A stretch of 64,000 nt of DNA from Desulforapulum autotrophicum HRM2 (lineage in GTDB: Bacteria > Desulfobacterota > Desulfobacteria > Desulfobacterales > Desulfobacteraceae): the NCBI RefSeq assembly GCF_000020365.1, contig NC_012108.1, positions 744,001 through 808,000 on the forward strand, given 5' to 3'. The notes below the pieces were generated by a model. That model searched no databases. It was not told the origin of the DNA and saw nothing but the letters and a program-made list of their open reading frames with translations. The first letter of the stretch is position 1, and each line of letters opens with the position of its first letter. Position numbers and translations under genes: made by a program. Shown here one piece after another: positions 48,171 through 54,978 of this stretch.

Positions 48171-48219
48171 AAAAAAAACTGATGCGGCCGGCCCATATAC
48201 CATGGGCCGGCCGGATTGG

Positions 48220-50937
48220 TTATTTGGGCATTGCAGCCAGCACCTTTTCCGGGCGGGCGGGCAGATCCCTCACCCTTGCCCCACAGGCGTTGTAGATGGC
48301 ATTGATGATGGCGGCATGGGGGCTTGTCAGGGGCATTTCGCCCACACCTGCGGCCCCGAATGGTCCACGGTCACGGGGGGTTTCAATGTACATGATATCA
48401 AGCTTGTCCGGGATCTGTTTGATATAGGGGAATCCAGCACCGGCAAGGGTTGAGTGGCGCTTGATGTCCTCATAATCCTCGGTCAGGGCAAGACCGATTC
48501 CCTGGGCAACCCCGCCGTAAATCTGGCCGTCCACGGTGAGACGGTTGTTGATAACTCCGATGTCGGCCCCAATGGTCATGGCTTCAACCGTGGTTTTACC
48601 CGTGGCCTTTTCAACGGCAACTTCGGCCAGGAACACCCCGTACATGTATCCTGCCAGGGGATCTCCCTGGGCGTTTTCGTCTCCATTGGCGCAGGGTGCG
48701 GACCATTTGCCGTGGCACTTGGTTGCAATCTTGTCCGCCTTCATTTCGTCATAGTTGCGGAAGGTCCCGTCACTTTTCTGGGCTGCAGCAACCAGGGCCT
48801 GGCATCCGTTGAGGATGGCCTGACCGACGACCATCTGGGAACGGCTGCCGCCGGCAGGGCCTGCATTGGGGCAGAGGCTTGTGTCGTTCAGCACCAGCCG
48901 GATCTGGTCCGGACGGATGTTCATGGGCCGCAGGGCCTCGTGGGCCGAGCCAAGGACCCCGCTGTCGGCTCCCTGGCCATGGTCGTGCCAGGTGGCAAAA
49001 ACGGTGACCGTGTTGTCCGGGTTGAGTTCAACATCAATTTCAGCCGTATCAGGTCCGTCAAGGCCGCATCCATACACGCCAACGGAAACGCCGACACCCC
49101 GGCTGATCTCGTCGGTGGAAGCGGCAAGGGCGTTTTCCTTGGCAGCCTTGTATTTTGGGCGGATCAAGTCGATGAGGTCCGGCAGGGAATAGGCATCCGG
49201 TGCACATCCAGTGGGGGTGGTGGCACCCTTTCTATAGACGTTTTTGAAGCGAAATTCCAGGGGGTCCATGTCAATTTTCTCGGCAAGCTCGTCAATGAGT
49301 ACCTCGGAGGGGAACTGGCTTTCAGGTGCGCCATAGCCCCGGAAGGCTGCGCCCCAGCAGTGGTTGGTGCAGACGGTTCTGCCCTCGCCACGGATGTTGG
49401 GAATGTCGTAGCCCGCCCCGATGAACTGGGCACCCCTGAGGGTCAGAAGGTCGCCGAACTCAGAGTAGGGACCATGGTCAACAGTCCAGTCAGTCTCCAT
49501 GGCCAGGATTTTGCCCTGTTTGTCGGTTGCCATGCGAACATTGGTGAAGAACGGAGAACGCTTGCCCGTATATTGCTGCTGCTGCTTGTAGGAGTACTCC
49601 AGATGAACGGGTTTTCCCGTGGCCATGGCTGCCACACCCAGCAACGCCTCCATGGTGGGGCTGAACTTGTAACCAAAGGTACCGCCCGTGGGATTCTGGA
49701 CCATGACCATGTTTTCAGGATCAACGCCAAGTCCCGGAGCGATCATAAACATGTGCAGATGAAGGCCAATGGATTTGGAGTGGATAACAAGCTTTCCATC
49801 CTCGTTGGTATAGGCAAAGCCTACGTCCGGTTCAATGGGAAGGTGGGGCTGGCGGCCCACATAGTAGTCACCTTCCATGACAAAATCTGCCTTTTCAAAA
49901 ATCGGAGCTGTCTCTTCGCCCTTGGCAATTTTCTGGATGTAATAAACATTGGGCGTGCCTGGATGGATTTCAATGGCATCGTCGGCCATGGCTGCAGGCG
50001 CGCTCATGTATTCGGGAAGTTGCTCAAGGTCAACCTTGACCTTGGCTGCGGCAGCCTCGGCATTGTTCTTGGTGTCTGCACATACAATGGCAATGGCATC
50101 CCCATACTGGAAAACCTTTTCATCGCAGAGAATCGGCCTATCCCAGCCGTCTCCCTTGTTGGTGGGAAAGGTGATCAGACCCGAGATGCGGTTTTTACCC
50201 TTGACATCCTTATGGGTCAGGACCTTGACGACGCCGGGCATTTTTTCAGCTTCAGAGGTGTCTATGGATAGAATCTTTCCATGGGAGATTTCGGCCTGGA
50301 CCAGGGCCAGGTGCAGGGATCCTTCGGGCATGAGAACGCCTTGATCCGCGCCAAACATCCAGGTGCCGGTAACCTTGGCAACTGCGGTTGGGCGGGGCAT
50401 GCTGCTTCCCCAGATGCGGCCGTCAGCAGGAATTTTAAAGGCAAGTTCTTCCTTGGTCATTTCCCCGTTGATAACCCTTGCTGCATCCATGACAGAGTCC
50501 ACAATCTGTTTATAACCCGTGCATCGGCAGGCATTTTTATACTTCTGGAACCAGTCCCGGATATCTTCACGGCTGGGATTGGGGGTGCTGTCAAGCAGGG
50601 CCTTGGTTGAGACAATGAACCCAGGTGTGCAGAATCCGCACTGGGCACCGCCATGGCGTATCCAGGCAAGCTGGATGGGATGCAGGTTGTCAGGGGTTCC
50701 GATTCCTTCAATGGTGGTGATGACGGCATTTTCGGGAACACGGCTCATCTTGGTGATGCATGACCGGATTAGTTTGCCGTCCATGATCACATTACAGGCT
50801 CCGCACTGGCCCGCATCGCATCCAACCTTGACGCCGAGAACCATCAGCTGTTTCCTCAGAACCGTGGACAGGGTGGCTTTGGGGTCGTGCAGAATGGTTC
50901 TGGAAATCCCATTGACTATGAGTGTCTTTTTAAACAT
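48220..50937 (-). CDS. mop: Molybdopterin-dependent aldehyde oxidoreductase (Mop/DVU_1559 type)
   Basis: 905 residues, almost exactly the length of Desulfovibrio gigas Mop. The N-terminal [2Fe-2S] domain has VGCDAGQCGACNVIMDGK; the second Fe-S domain has CGFCTPGFIVSTKALL and NACRCTGYKQIVDSV. The Mo-cofactor domains follow, with FRGYGAPESQFPSE, GGSRSQMVVGQ and the catalytic glutamate motif GVGEMPLTSPHA near the C terminus. It oxidises aldehydes to acids with water as oxygen source, without a flavin domain. All nine neighbours on the minus strand are predicted maturation or partner proteins. Confidence 0.95.
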   Translation of the reverse strand: MFKKTLIVNGISRTILHDPKATLSTVLRKQLMVLGVKVGCDAGQCGACNVIMDGKLIRSCITKMSRVPENAVITTIEGIGTPDNLHPIQLAWIRHGGAQCGFCTPGFIVSTKALLDSTPNPSREDIRDWFQKYKNACRCTGYKQIVDSVMDAARVINGEMTKEELAFKIPADGRIWGSSMPRPTAVAKVTGTWMFGADQGVLMPEGSLHLALVQAEISHGKILSIDTSEAEKMPGVVKVLTHKDVKGKNRISGLITFPTNKGDGWDRPILCDEKVFQYGDAIAIVCADTKNNAEAAAAKVKVDLEQLPEYMSAPAAMADDAIEIHPGTPNVYYIQKIAKGEETAPIFEKADFVMEGDYYVGRQPHLPIEPDVGFAYTNEDGKLVIHSKSIGLHLHMFMIAPGLGVDPENMVMVQNPTGGTFGYKFSPTMEALLGVAAMATGKPVHLEYSYKQQQQYTGKRSPFFTNVRMATDKQGKILAMETDWTVDHGPYSEFGDLLTLRGAQFIGAGYDIPNIRGEGRTVCTNHCWGAAFRGYGAPESQFPSEVLIDELAEKIDMDPLEFRFKNVYRKGATTPTGCAPDAYSLPDLIDLIRPKYKAAKENALAASTDEISRGVGVSVGVYGCGLDGPDTAEIDVELNPDNTVTVFATWHDHGQGADSGVLGSAHEALRPMNIRPDQIRLVLNDTSLCPNAGPAGGSRSQMVVGQAILNGCQALVAAAQKSDGTFRNYDEMKADKIATKCHGKWSAPCANGDENAQGDPLAGYMYGVFLAEVAVEKATGKTTVEAMTIGADIGVINNRLTVDGQIYGGVAQGIGLALTEDYEDIKRHSTLAGAGFPYIKQIPDKLDIMYIETPRDRGPFGAAGVGEMPLTSPHAAIINAIYNACGARVRDLPARPEKVLAAMPK

Positions 50938-50979
50938 CCCAGTTTCTCCTTTTTTATAAAAATAAATTTTAGTTTACGA

Positions 50980-52002
50980 TTAATTCTTCCCAAAAGGGCA
51001 GGCAGGATAGTGGCATTCCGGACAGTTCTCACAGAAGCCCCCATGGCCCAGGGCCGAGATGTCTTCCCGGGTGACCGGGTCTCCTGCCATCAATCTTGGG
51101 ATGATCAGTTCAAAGATAGTGGCCTTGTAGTACATCACACAGCCGGGAAGACCGACAATGGGGACATCACCCAGGTAGGCGAGCATGAACATGGCTCCCG
51201 GGAAAACCGGAGATCCATAGGTCACAACCCGGGCACCGGTTGCCCGGATGGCCGCCGGTGTCTGGTCGTCGGGATCAACGGACATGCCGCCGGTGACCAC
51301 CACCATGTGGGCGCCTTCATTGACCAGGTCTTTAATGGCCTTTGTTGTCATTTCACGATCGTCTGATGTCAGGATCTGTCGTAGAATGGAACTGTTTAAA
51401 AGGTTAAATTTTTCTTCAAGAACCGGCCCGAATTTATCTTTGATCAGGCCTTTGAATATTTCACTTCCAGTAGTTACCATGCCGATACTTCTGGCAAGAA
51501 ACGGTTTGACCTCAACCAGGGGGAACACCTGGCGGCAGATCTCTTCCACCTGTTCGATTTTATCTTGTTTAATGGTAAGGGGAACCACCCTTGTACCTGC
51601 CACACCTCTGCCCTTGGTGACCTGCTGATTGGTGTGAAGGGTACCGAATACCATTTCATCAATACTGTTGATACGGTTCAGGGCCTGGACATTTATTTTT
51701 AAAAGTCCGTCCCTGTCTGCAATAAGGTTAATTCGGCCTTCACTTGCCTGGGTGAGGCGGATACCCGGTCCGGACGCGGCCGTGGCAATGCGACTGGCAG
51801 CCTCGTTTTCATGGATACGCCCTTCGGTTGCCTCCCAGACGTAGAGGTGTTCTTTGCCGATCTCAAGAAGGGTCTGGACATCTTCTTCCTGGACCACATG
51901 GCCTTTTTTAAATGCGCGTCCCTTAAACTCCCCGGGTACAATACGTGTCAGATCGTGGCACAATACCATACCAACGGCTTCCTGCACGGGAACTGTCTTC
52001 AT
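50980..52002 (-). CDS. Molybdopterin-binding (MoaB/Mog-domain) protein
   Basis: 340 residues. The N-terminal ~150 residues resemble the MoeA-like substrate region (VPVQEAVGMVLCHDLTRIVP, FKGRAFKKGHVV). A MoaB/Mog fold follows from ~165 (SIGMVTTGSEIFKGLIKDKF, VVVTGGMSVDPDDQTP, VFPGAMFMLAYLGDVPIVGL). The C terminus ends with a cysteine cluster CENCPECHYPACPFGKN that could bind Fe-S or zinc. Likely handles molybdate insertion or cofactor transfer. First gene of the ten-gene run; its promoter must lie in or beyond the repeats directly upstream. Confidence 0.85.
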   Translation of the reverse strand: MKTVPVQEAVGMVLCHDLTRIVPGEFKGRAFKKGHVVQEEDVQTLLEIGKEHLYVWEATEGRIHENEAASRIATAASGPGIRLTQASEGRINLIADRDGLLKINVQALNRINSIDEMVFGTLHTNQQVTKGRGVAGTRVVPLTIKQDKIEQVEEICRQVFPLVEVKPFLARSIGMVTTGSEIFKGLIKDKFGPVLEEKFNLLNSSILRQILTSDDREMTTKAIKDLVNEGAHMVVVTGGMSVDPDDQTPAAIRATGARVVTYGSPVFPGAMFMLAYLGDVPIVGLPGCVMYYKATIFELIIPRLMAGDPVTREDISALGHGGFCENCPECHYPACPFGKN

Positions 52003-52024
52003 TCTTTCCCCTTTATTTCTTTTT

Positions 52025-52118
52025 CATATGAAACTCCCACCGAAGCATTGCAATCAGAGGCGTGTATCATTTGTTGCGGCCGGAGCGGAGACCATGCTCC
52101 GGGTATGCCGATTTTTTT
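52025..52118 (-). repeat. Structured repeat family, partial copy R3a
   Basis: Reads on the minus strand from a GGCATACCCGGAGC module through GGCCGCAACAAATGATACAC to GTTTCATATG. A hairpin CCGGAGC/GCTCCGG (52080-52086/52096-52102) is present but the core is missing. Closely related to the partial copy at 54850. It lies only 23 nt upstream of the molybdopterin-binding gene. Confidence 0.65.
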
Positions 52119-52348
52119 ATATGAAACTCTTGTCTGACCGGTAGACGGGAACGGGTATAACCCTCCGCTCATTCTCGCAGCCCGTCCTGGGCTGCTCCGA
52201 GGGAAACGGCAGCTCCTTCAGCGTCCATGCTGACCGCTGCCGTTTAATCCGCTGCGGGCAATACCCGTTCCCGTCCACCTCTGCTGTCGAGTTTCTATAT
52301 TCATTGTGGCCGAAAGCAAATACCTCGCCTCGGCCGTGCCAGTTATAG
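52119..52348 (-). repeat. Structured repeat family, copy R3b (full)
   Basis: Same element as R1 in the opposite orientation. The 99-nt core (52161-52259) differs from the R1 core at one position, yet the outer stem is a different sequence: ACGGGAACGGGTA (52145-52157) with TACCCGTTCCCGT (52262-52274), perfectly paired. Hairpins: AAACGGCAGC/GCTGCCGTTT (52204-52213/52236-52245) and GCAGCCC/GGGCTGC (52177-52183/52189-52195). 52349-52453 downstream shows nothing beyond weak similarity to the element. Confidence 0.85.
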
Positions 52349-52453
52349 GAAATGCCCTTCAAAGCATTATCAGTGGAGGCATTTCAAAACTTTTTGTGGC
52401 TTTGGGCAGATACCCCTCCCCGGCAGGCCGTTTATTCTCACTTTTCTCTGTAA

Positions 52454-52482
52454 TTGACTGGGTATAGAAAATTACTTGTAAT
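52454..52482 (+). promoter_or_regulatory. Promoter for the sigma-54 activator gene
   Basis: TTGACT (52454-52459), 17-nt spacer, TGTAAT (52477-52482); each matches five of six. It lies ~370 nt before the ATG, implying a long untranslated leader. Confidence 0.5.
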
Positions 52483-52637
52483 ACTAAAGGCTATGGTTAT
52501 TAATTGTCAAATAGATATGAAAAAAAATATTTTTAAGGGTTAAAATAACTTATAATAACTATAACACCGTAAAAAAACGATGTTTTTAATTTGAAATTCG
52601 GTATCGTTACATGGCAGGACATGGAAGAACACCTGTT

Positions 52638-52789
52638 CCCCCAATGTGTATCTGTAATGGGGGACGGGGAGGTAAAGGACATTACAAATAGGGATAAGTC
52701 TTGATACACACCACTAAAAAAATCCTGGCGGAAGGAAATCGGAAAAAAAGATGTGTCAATTTCAACGTCTTGAATAAATTCATTGAAAT
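52638..52789 (+). promoter_or_regulatory. Structured leader upstream of the sigma-54 activator
   Basis: Two hairpins precede the terminator-like one: CCCCCA/TGGGGG (52638-52643/52658-52663) and ATTTCAA/TTGAAAT (52759-52765/52783-52789) enclosing TGAAT/ATTCA. No known riboswitch core was recognised. Confidence 0.4.
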
Positions 52790-52798
52790 AAAAGACTA

Positions 52799-52835
52799 AA
52801 AAGGGCAAGGTCAATAAAATTGATTCTGCCCTTTT
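52799..52835 (+). terminator. Terminator-like hairpin just before the activator start
   Basis: AAAAGGGCA (52799-52807) pairs with TGCCCTTTT (52827-52835), with an inner GTCAAT/ATTGAT helix; the T-run is the end of the stem. It ends 18 nt before the ATG, so it could attenuate transcription or mask the ribosome-binding site GCAGGAAA. Autoregulatory operator function is an alternative. Confidence 0.5.
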
Positions 52836-52853
52836 AACGTTAGCAGGAAATGG

Positions 52854-54182
52854 ATGAAACCCCGTATTGTTATTATCGATGATGAACCGATTACTCTCAA
52901 GCAGCTGAGGCGGATTCTTGAAAAGGAGGGGTATGGTGTCTCAGCCTTTTCAAATCCCCAGCGTGCCTTGCAGCATCTTGAACAGGCTCCCTGCGACCTT
53001 GTGATCAGCGATGTTCAGATGCCGTTGATGAACGGAATGGATCTCATGACCCGGGTCAAGGCCCGTTTCCCGGACACAGAGGTGATCCTCATTACCGGTT
53101 ATGCCTCTTTAGATGGTGCTGTTGAGGCCACCAAGGAAGGTGCCTTTTATTACCTTGAAAAACCCTTTACCCCGACCCAGGTAAGGGACCGGGTGAACCA
53201 GGCCCTTGACCTCAACCAATGGAGAGGCATGGTTTCTGAGTCCGGTCAAATGCCGGTCATCATTGGAAAGAGCAGCAAAATAAGGGAAATTGTATCCATC
53301 ATCGGGCAGATTGGGCCGACAGACTGCAATGTGATGATCACCGGTGATTCTGGAAGCGGCAAAGAACTTGTGGCCCGGGCCATTCATGACACAAGCAATC
53401 GTCGAAAAGGGCCGTTTGTGGCCTTTAACTGCGGTGCGTTGACCGAAACCCTCATGGATAACGAATTGTTCGGCCATGAAAAAGGGGCTTTCACCGGTGC
53501 TGACACCCAAACCTGCGGATTACTTGAAACAGCCACCGGAGGGACACTTTTTATCGATGAAATAGGTGAAATGCCCCAATCCATGCAGGTGAAGCTTCTC
53601 AGGGTACTCCAGGAGGGCGAGCTCCTGCGGGTGGGGGGTAATCGGCCCGTTGCCATTGATGTCCGCATTGTTTCCGCCACGGCTGTTGACGTAAAGACCG
53701 CAGTCAACCAGGGCGGGTTTCGGAAGGATCTTTATTTTCGCATTAATGTGGTGAATATCAAGCTGCCCGGGCTGAGCGAGAGAAAAGAGGATATCCCGCT
53801 TCTTGCCTACCACATCCTTAACCGTCTAAACTGCCGGGGTGGGCGAAGGATCAAGGCCATCTCAGAAAAGGCCATGGCCCTGCTGCATGACTATGCATTT
53901 CCTGGAAATGTGCGGGAGCTGGAAAATATTCTGGAGCGGGCAACAGCACTGTGCAAGGCAGATGTGATCCGTGTGTGCGACCTGCCGCCGGACCTTATTG
54001 AGCTTGAACTTCAGAGCTATAAATTACCCGATGAAACCTTGATGACCCTGGCTGAACTGGAACAGGATTACATCGCCCACCTGCTGCGGATCACCGGCGG
54101 TGTCCGCACGAAAACCGCTGAGATCCTCGGCATTGACCGTGCCTCCCTGTGGCGAAAAATGAAAAAATACGGTCAGTCCTAG
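52854..54182 (+). CDS. NtrC-family sigma-54-dependent response regulator
   Basis: 442 residues, three domains. Receiver (1-120): IVIIDDEPITLKQLRRIL, phosphoacceptor Asp in LVISDVQMP, ITGYA, and YLEKPF. AAA+ domain (~140-370): Walker A GDSGSGKELVARAIH, the sigma-54 contact loop GAFTGAD, Walker B GGTLFIDEIGEMP. C-terminal Fis-type helix-turn-helix: TKTAEILGIDRASLWRKMKK. All residues needed for phosphorylation and sigma-54 activation are present. The cognate kinase is not adjacent, unless it is the truncated sensor at 63498. A near-consensus sigma-54 promoter lies 177 nt downstream, so the next gene is a probable target. Confidence 0.95.
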   Translation: MKPRIVIIDDEPITLKQLRRILEKEGYGVSAFSNPQRALQHLEQAPCDLVISDVQMPLMNGMDLMTRVKARFPDTEVILITGYASLDGAVEATKEGAFYYLEKPFTPTQVRDRVNQALDLNQWRGMVSESGQMPVIIGKSSKIREIVSIIGQIGPTDCNVMITGDSGSGKELVARAIHDTSNRRKGPFVAFNCGALTETLMDNELFGHEKGAFTGADTQTCGLLETATGGTLFIDEIGEMPQSMQVKLLRVLQEGELLRVGGNRPVAIDVRIVSATAVDVKTAVNQGGFRKDLYFRINVVNIKLPGLSERKEDIPLLAYHILNRLNCRGGRRIKAISEKAMALLHDYAFPGNVRELENILERATALCKADVIRVCDLPPDLIELELQSYKLPDETLMTLAELEQDYIAHLLRITGGVRTKTAEILGIDRASLWRKMKKYGQS

Positions 54183-54198
54183 CTTTTTGCAACGGATG

Positions 54199-54283
54199 TG
54201 TTCGGTTCTGCAACAAAACAATCCCCAACCCTGTCCGTGCTGTTTTCCCCTCCTGGTTTGAATTTATGTTGCATCTTGAAACA
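54199..54283 (+). promoter_or_regulatory. Pair of dyads, candidate activator sites
   Basis: Two TGTT-N9-AACA dyads, TGTTCGGTTCTGCAACA (54199-54215) and TGTTGCATCTTGAAACA (54267-54283), 68 nt apart centre to centre and 76-160 nt upstream of the sigma-54 promoter: typical enhancer position for an NtrC-type protein. The binding protein is inferred. Confidence 0.4.
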
Positions 54284-54358
54284 TCCCAGTCCCGATTTTC
54301 AATTCAAGCAAATAAGAAATTATCTTTAAAATCAAGCATTTAAGTATTTAATCAAACC

Positions 54359-54374
54359 TGGCAGGCCTTTTGCA
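54359..54374 (+). promoter_or_regulatory. Sigma-54 promoter of the usp operon
   Basis: TGGCAGGCCTTTTGCA matches TGGCACGN4TTGCW at every defined position but one, with exact -24/-12 spacing. It lies 25 nt before the usp ATG and directly downstream of a sigma-54 activator gene. Confidence 0.8.
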
Positions 54375-54398
54375 ATCACTCCCCCCAGGAGGCAAACC

Positions 54399-54842
54399 AT
54401 GTTTCGTCAAATTCTACTTGTGTTTGAAAATGAAAAGATTCTTTCCGAGGCCCTGGTTTATGCCCGAAGGTTTGCCAAGCGTATCGATTCAACGGTTACG
54501 CTTTTGATCATCGTACCCATGTCCTTTGCAGGCCGCACAGCCATCACCCCCAAACGAAACACCATCCGAAATATTGAACTGCGGATGGGGAAACGCCTGT
54601 CAGAAAGCCTACAGCCCTTTATCCAGGAGGGCATTGAAGTCAATTCCGCCCTTCGAATTGGGAACCCGGCCCAGGAGATGCTGAAATTTCTGGCAGACCG
54701 CCCCCCGTTTCAGTCAATCATCTGGGGCAGCGGCCATGACCTGCCGGACAAGGGTCGGGGGAGCCGGCGTCACTGGATTTCCCAGGTGATGGGAAGCCTT
54801 GAATGTCCCCTTCTAACCGTGAGCAGAAAAGAGACAGAATGA
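54399..54842 (+). CDS. Universal stress protein (UspA family)
   Basis: 147 residues, a single Usp domain: FRQILLVFENEKILSEALVY at the N terminus, VTLLIIVPMSF, then RIGNPAQEMLKFLADRPPFQ, IIWGSG and a C-terminal LECPLLTVSRKE. The ATP-binding signature GxxGxxxxxxxxG(S/T) is partly recognisable as GSGHDLPDKGRGSRRHWISQ, which is atypical, so nucleotide binding is uncertain. First gene after the sigma-54 promoter, preceded by CAGGAGG. Confidence 0.8.
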   Translation: MFRQILLVFENEKILSEALVYARRFAKRIDSTVTLLIIVPMSFAGRTAITPKRNTIRNIELRMGKRLSESLQPFIQEGIEVNSALRIGNPAQEMLKFLADRPPFQSIIWGSGHDLPDKGRGSRRHWISQVMGSLECPLLTVSRKETE

Positions 54843-54849
54843 ACATAAA

Positions 54850-54946
54850 CCGACACGGCCGGAATGAGGTACCTGTTCTGGCCACAACGAATGATACACA
54901 CCTCTGTTTGCGATCTTTCAGAGGGTGCTTCATATCAAACTATAAC
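54850..54946 (+). repeat. Structured repeat family, partial copy R5
   Basis: The module starts ACACGGCCGGAA, hairpin GGCCGGAA/TTCTGGCC (54857-54864/54876-54883), then GGCCACAACGAATGATACAC, hairpin CTCTG/CAGAG, and ends CATATCAAACTATAAC. Matches R3a in the opposite orientation; the core is absent. Lies in the usp-transporter gap. Confidence 0.65.
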
Positions 54947-54978
54947 AGTGGAACTATTAATCTTAAAGCGGAGTGCGT

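Noticed and set aside
48454-50271. 605-codon open frame antisense to the aldehyde oxidoreductase
   Set aside because: It is an exact antisense shadow of mop; it lacks recognisable domains and a ribosome-binding site, while the sense frame is a full-length known enzyme.
52003-52853. tRNA or tmRNA-like gene in the structured gap
   Set aside because: No acceptor/T-arm motif (GGTTCGAATCC-type) or CCA end is visible; the hairpins belong to the repeat family and the leader.
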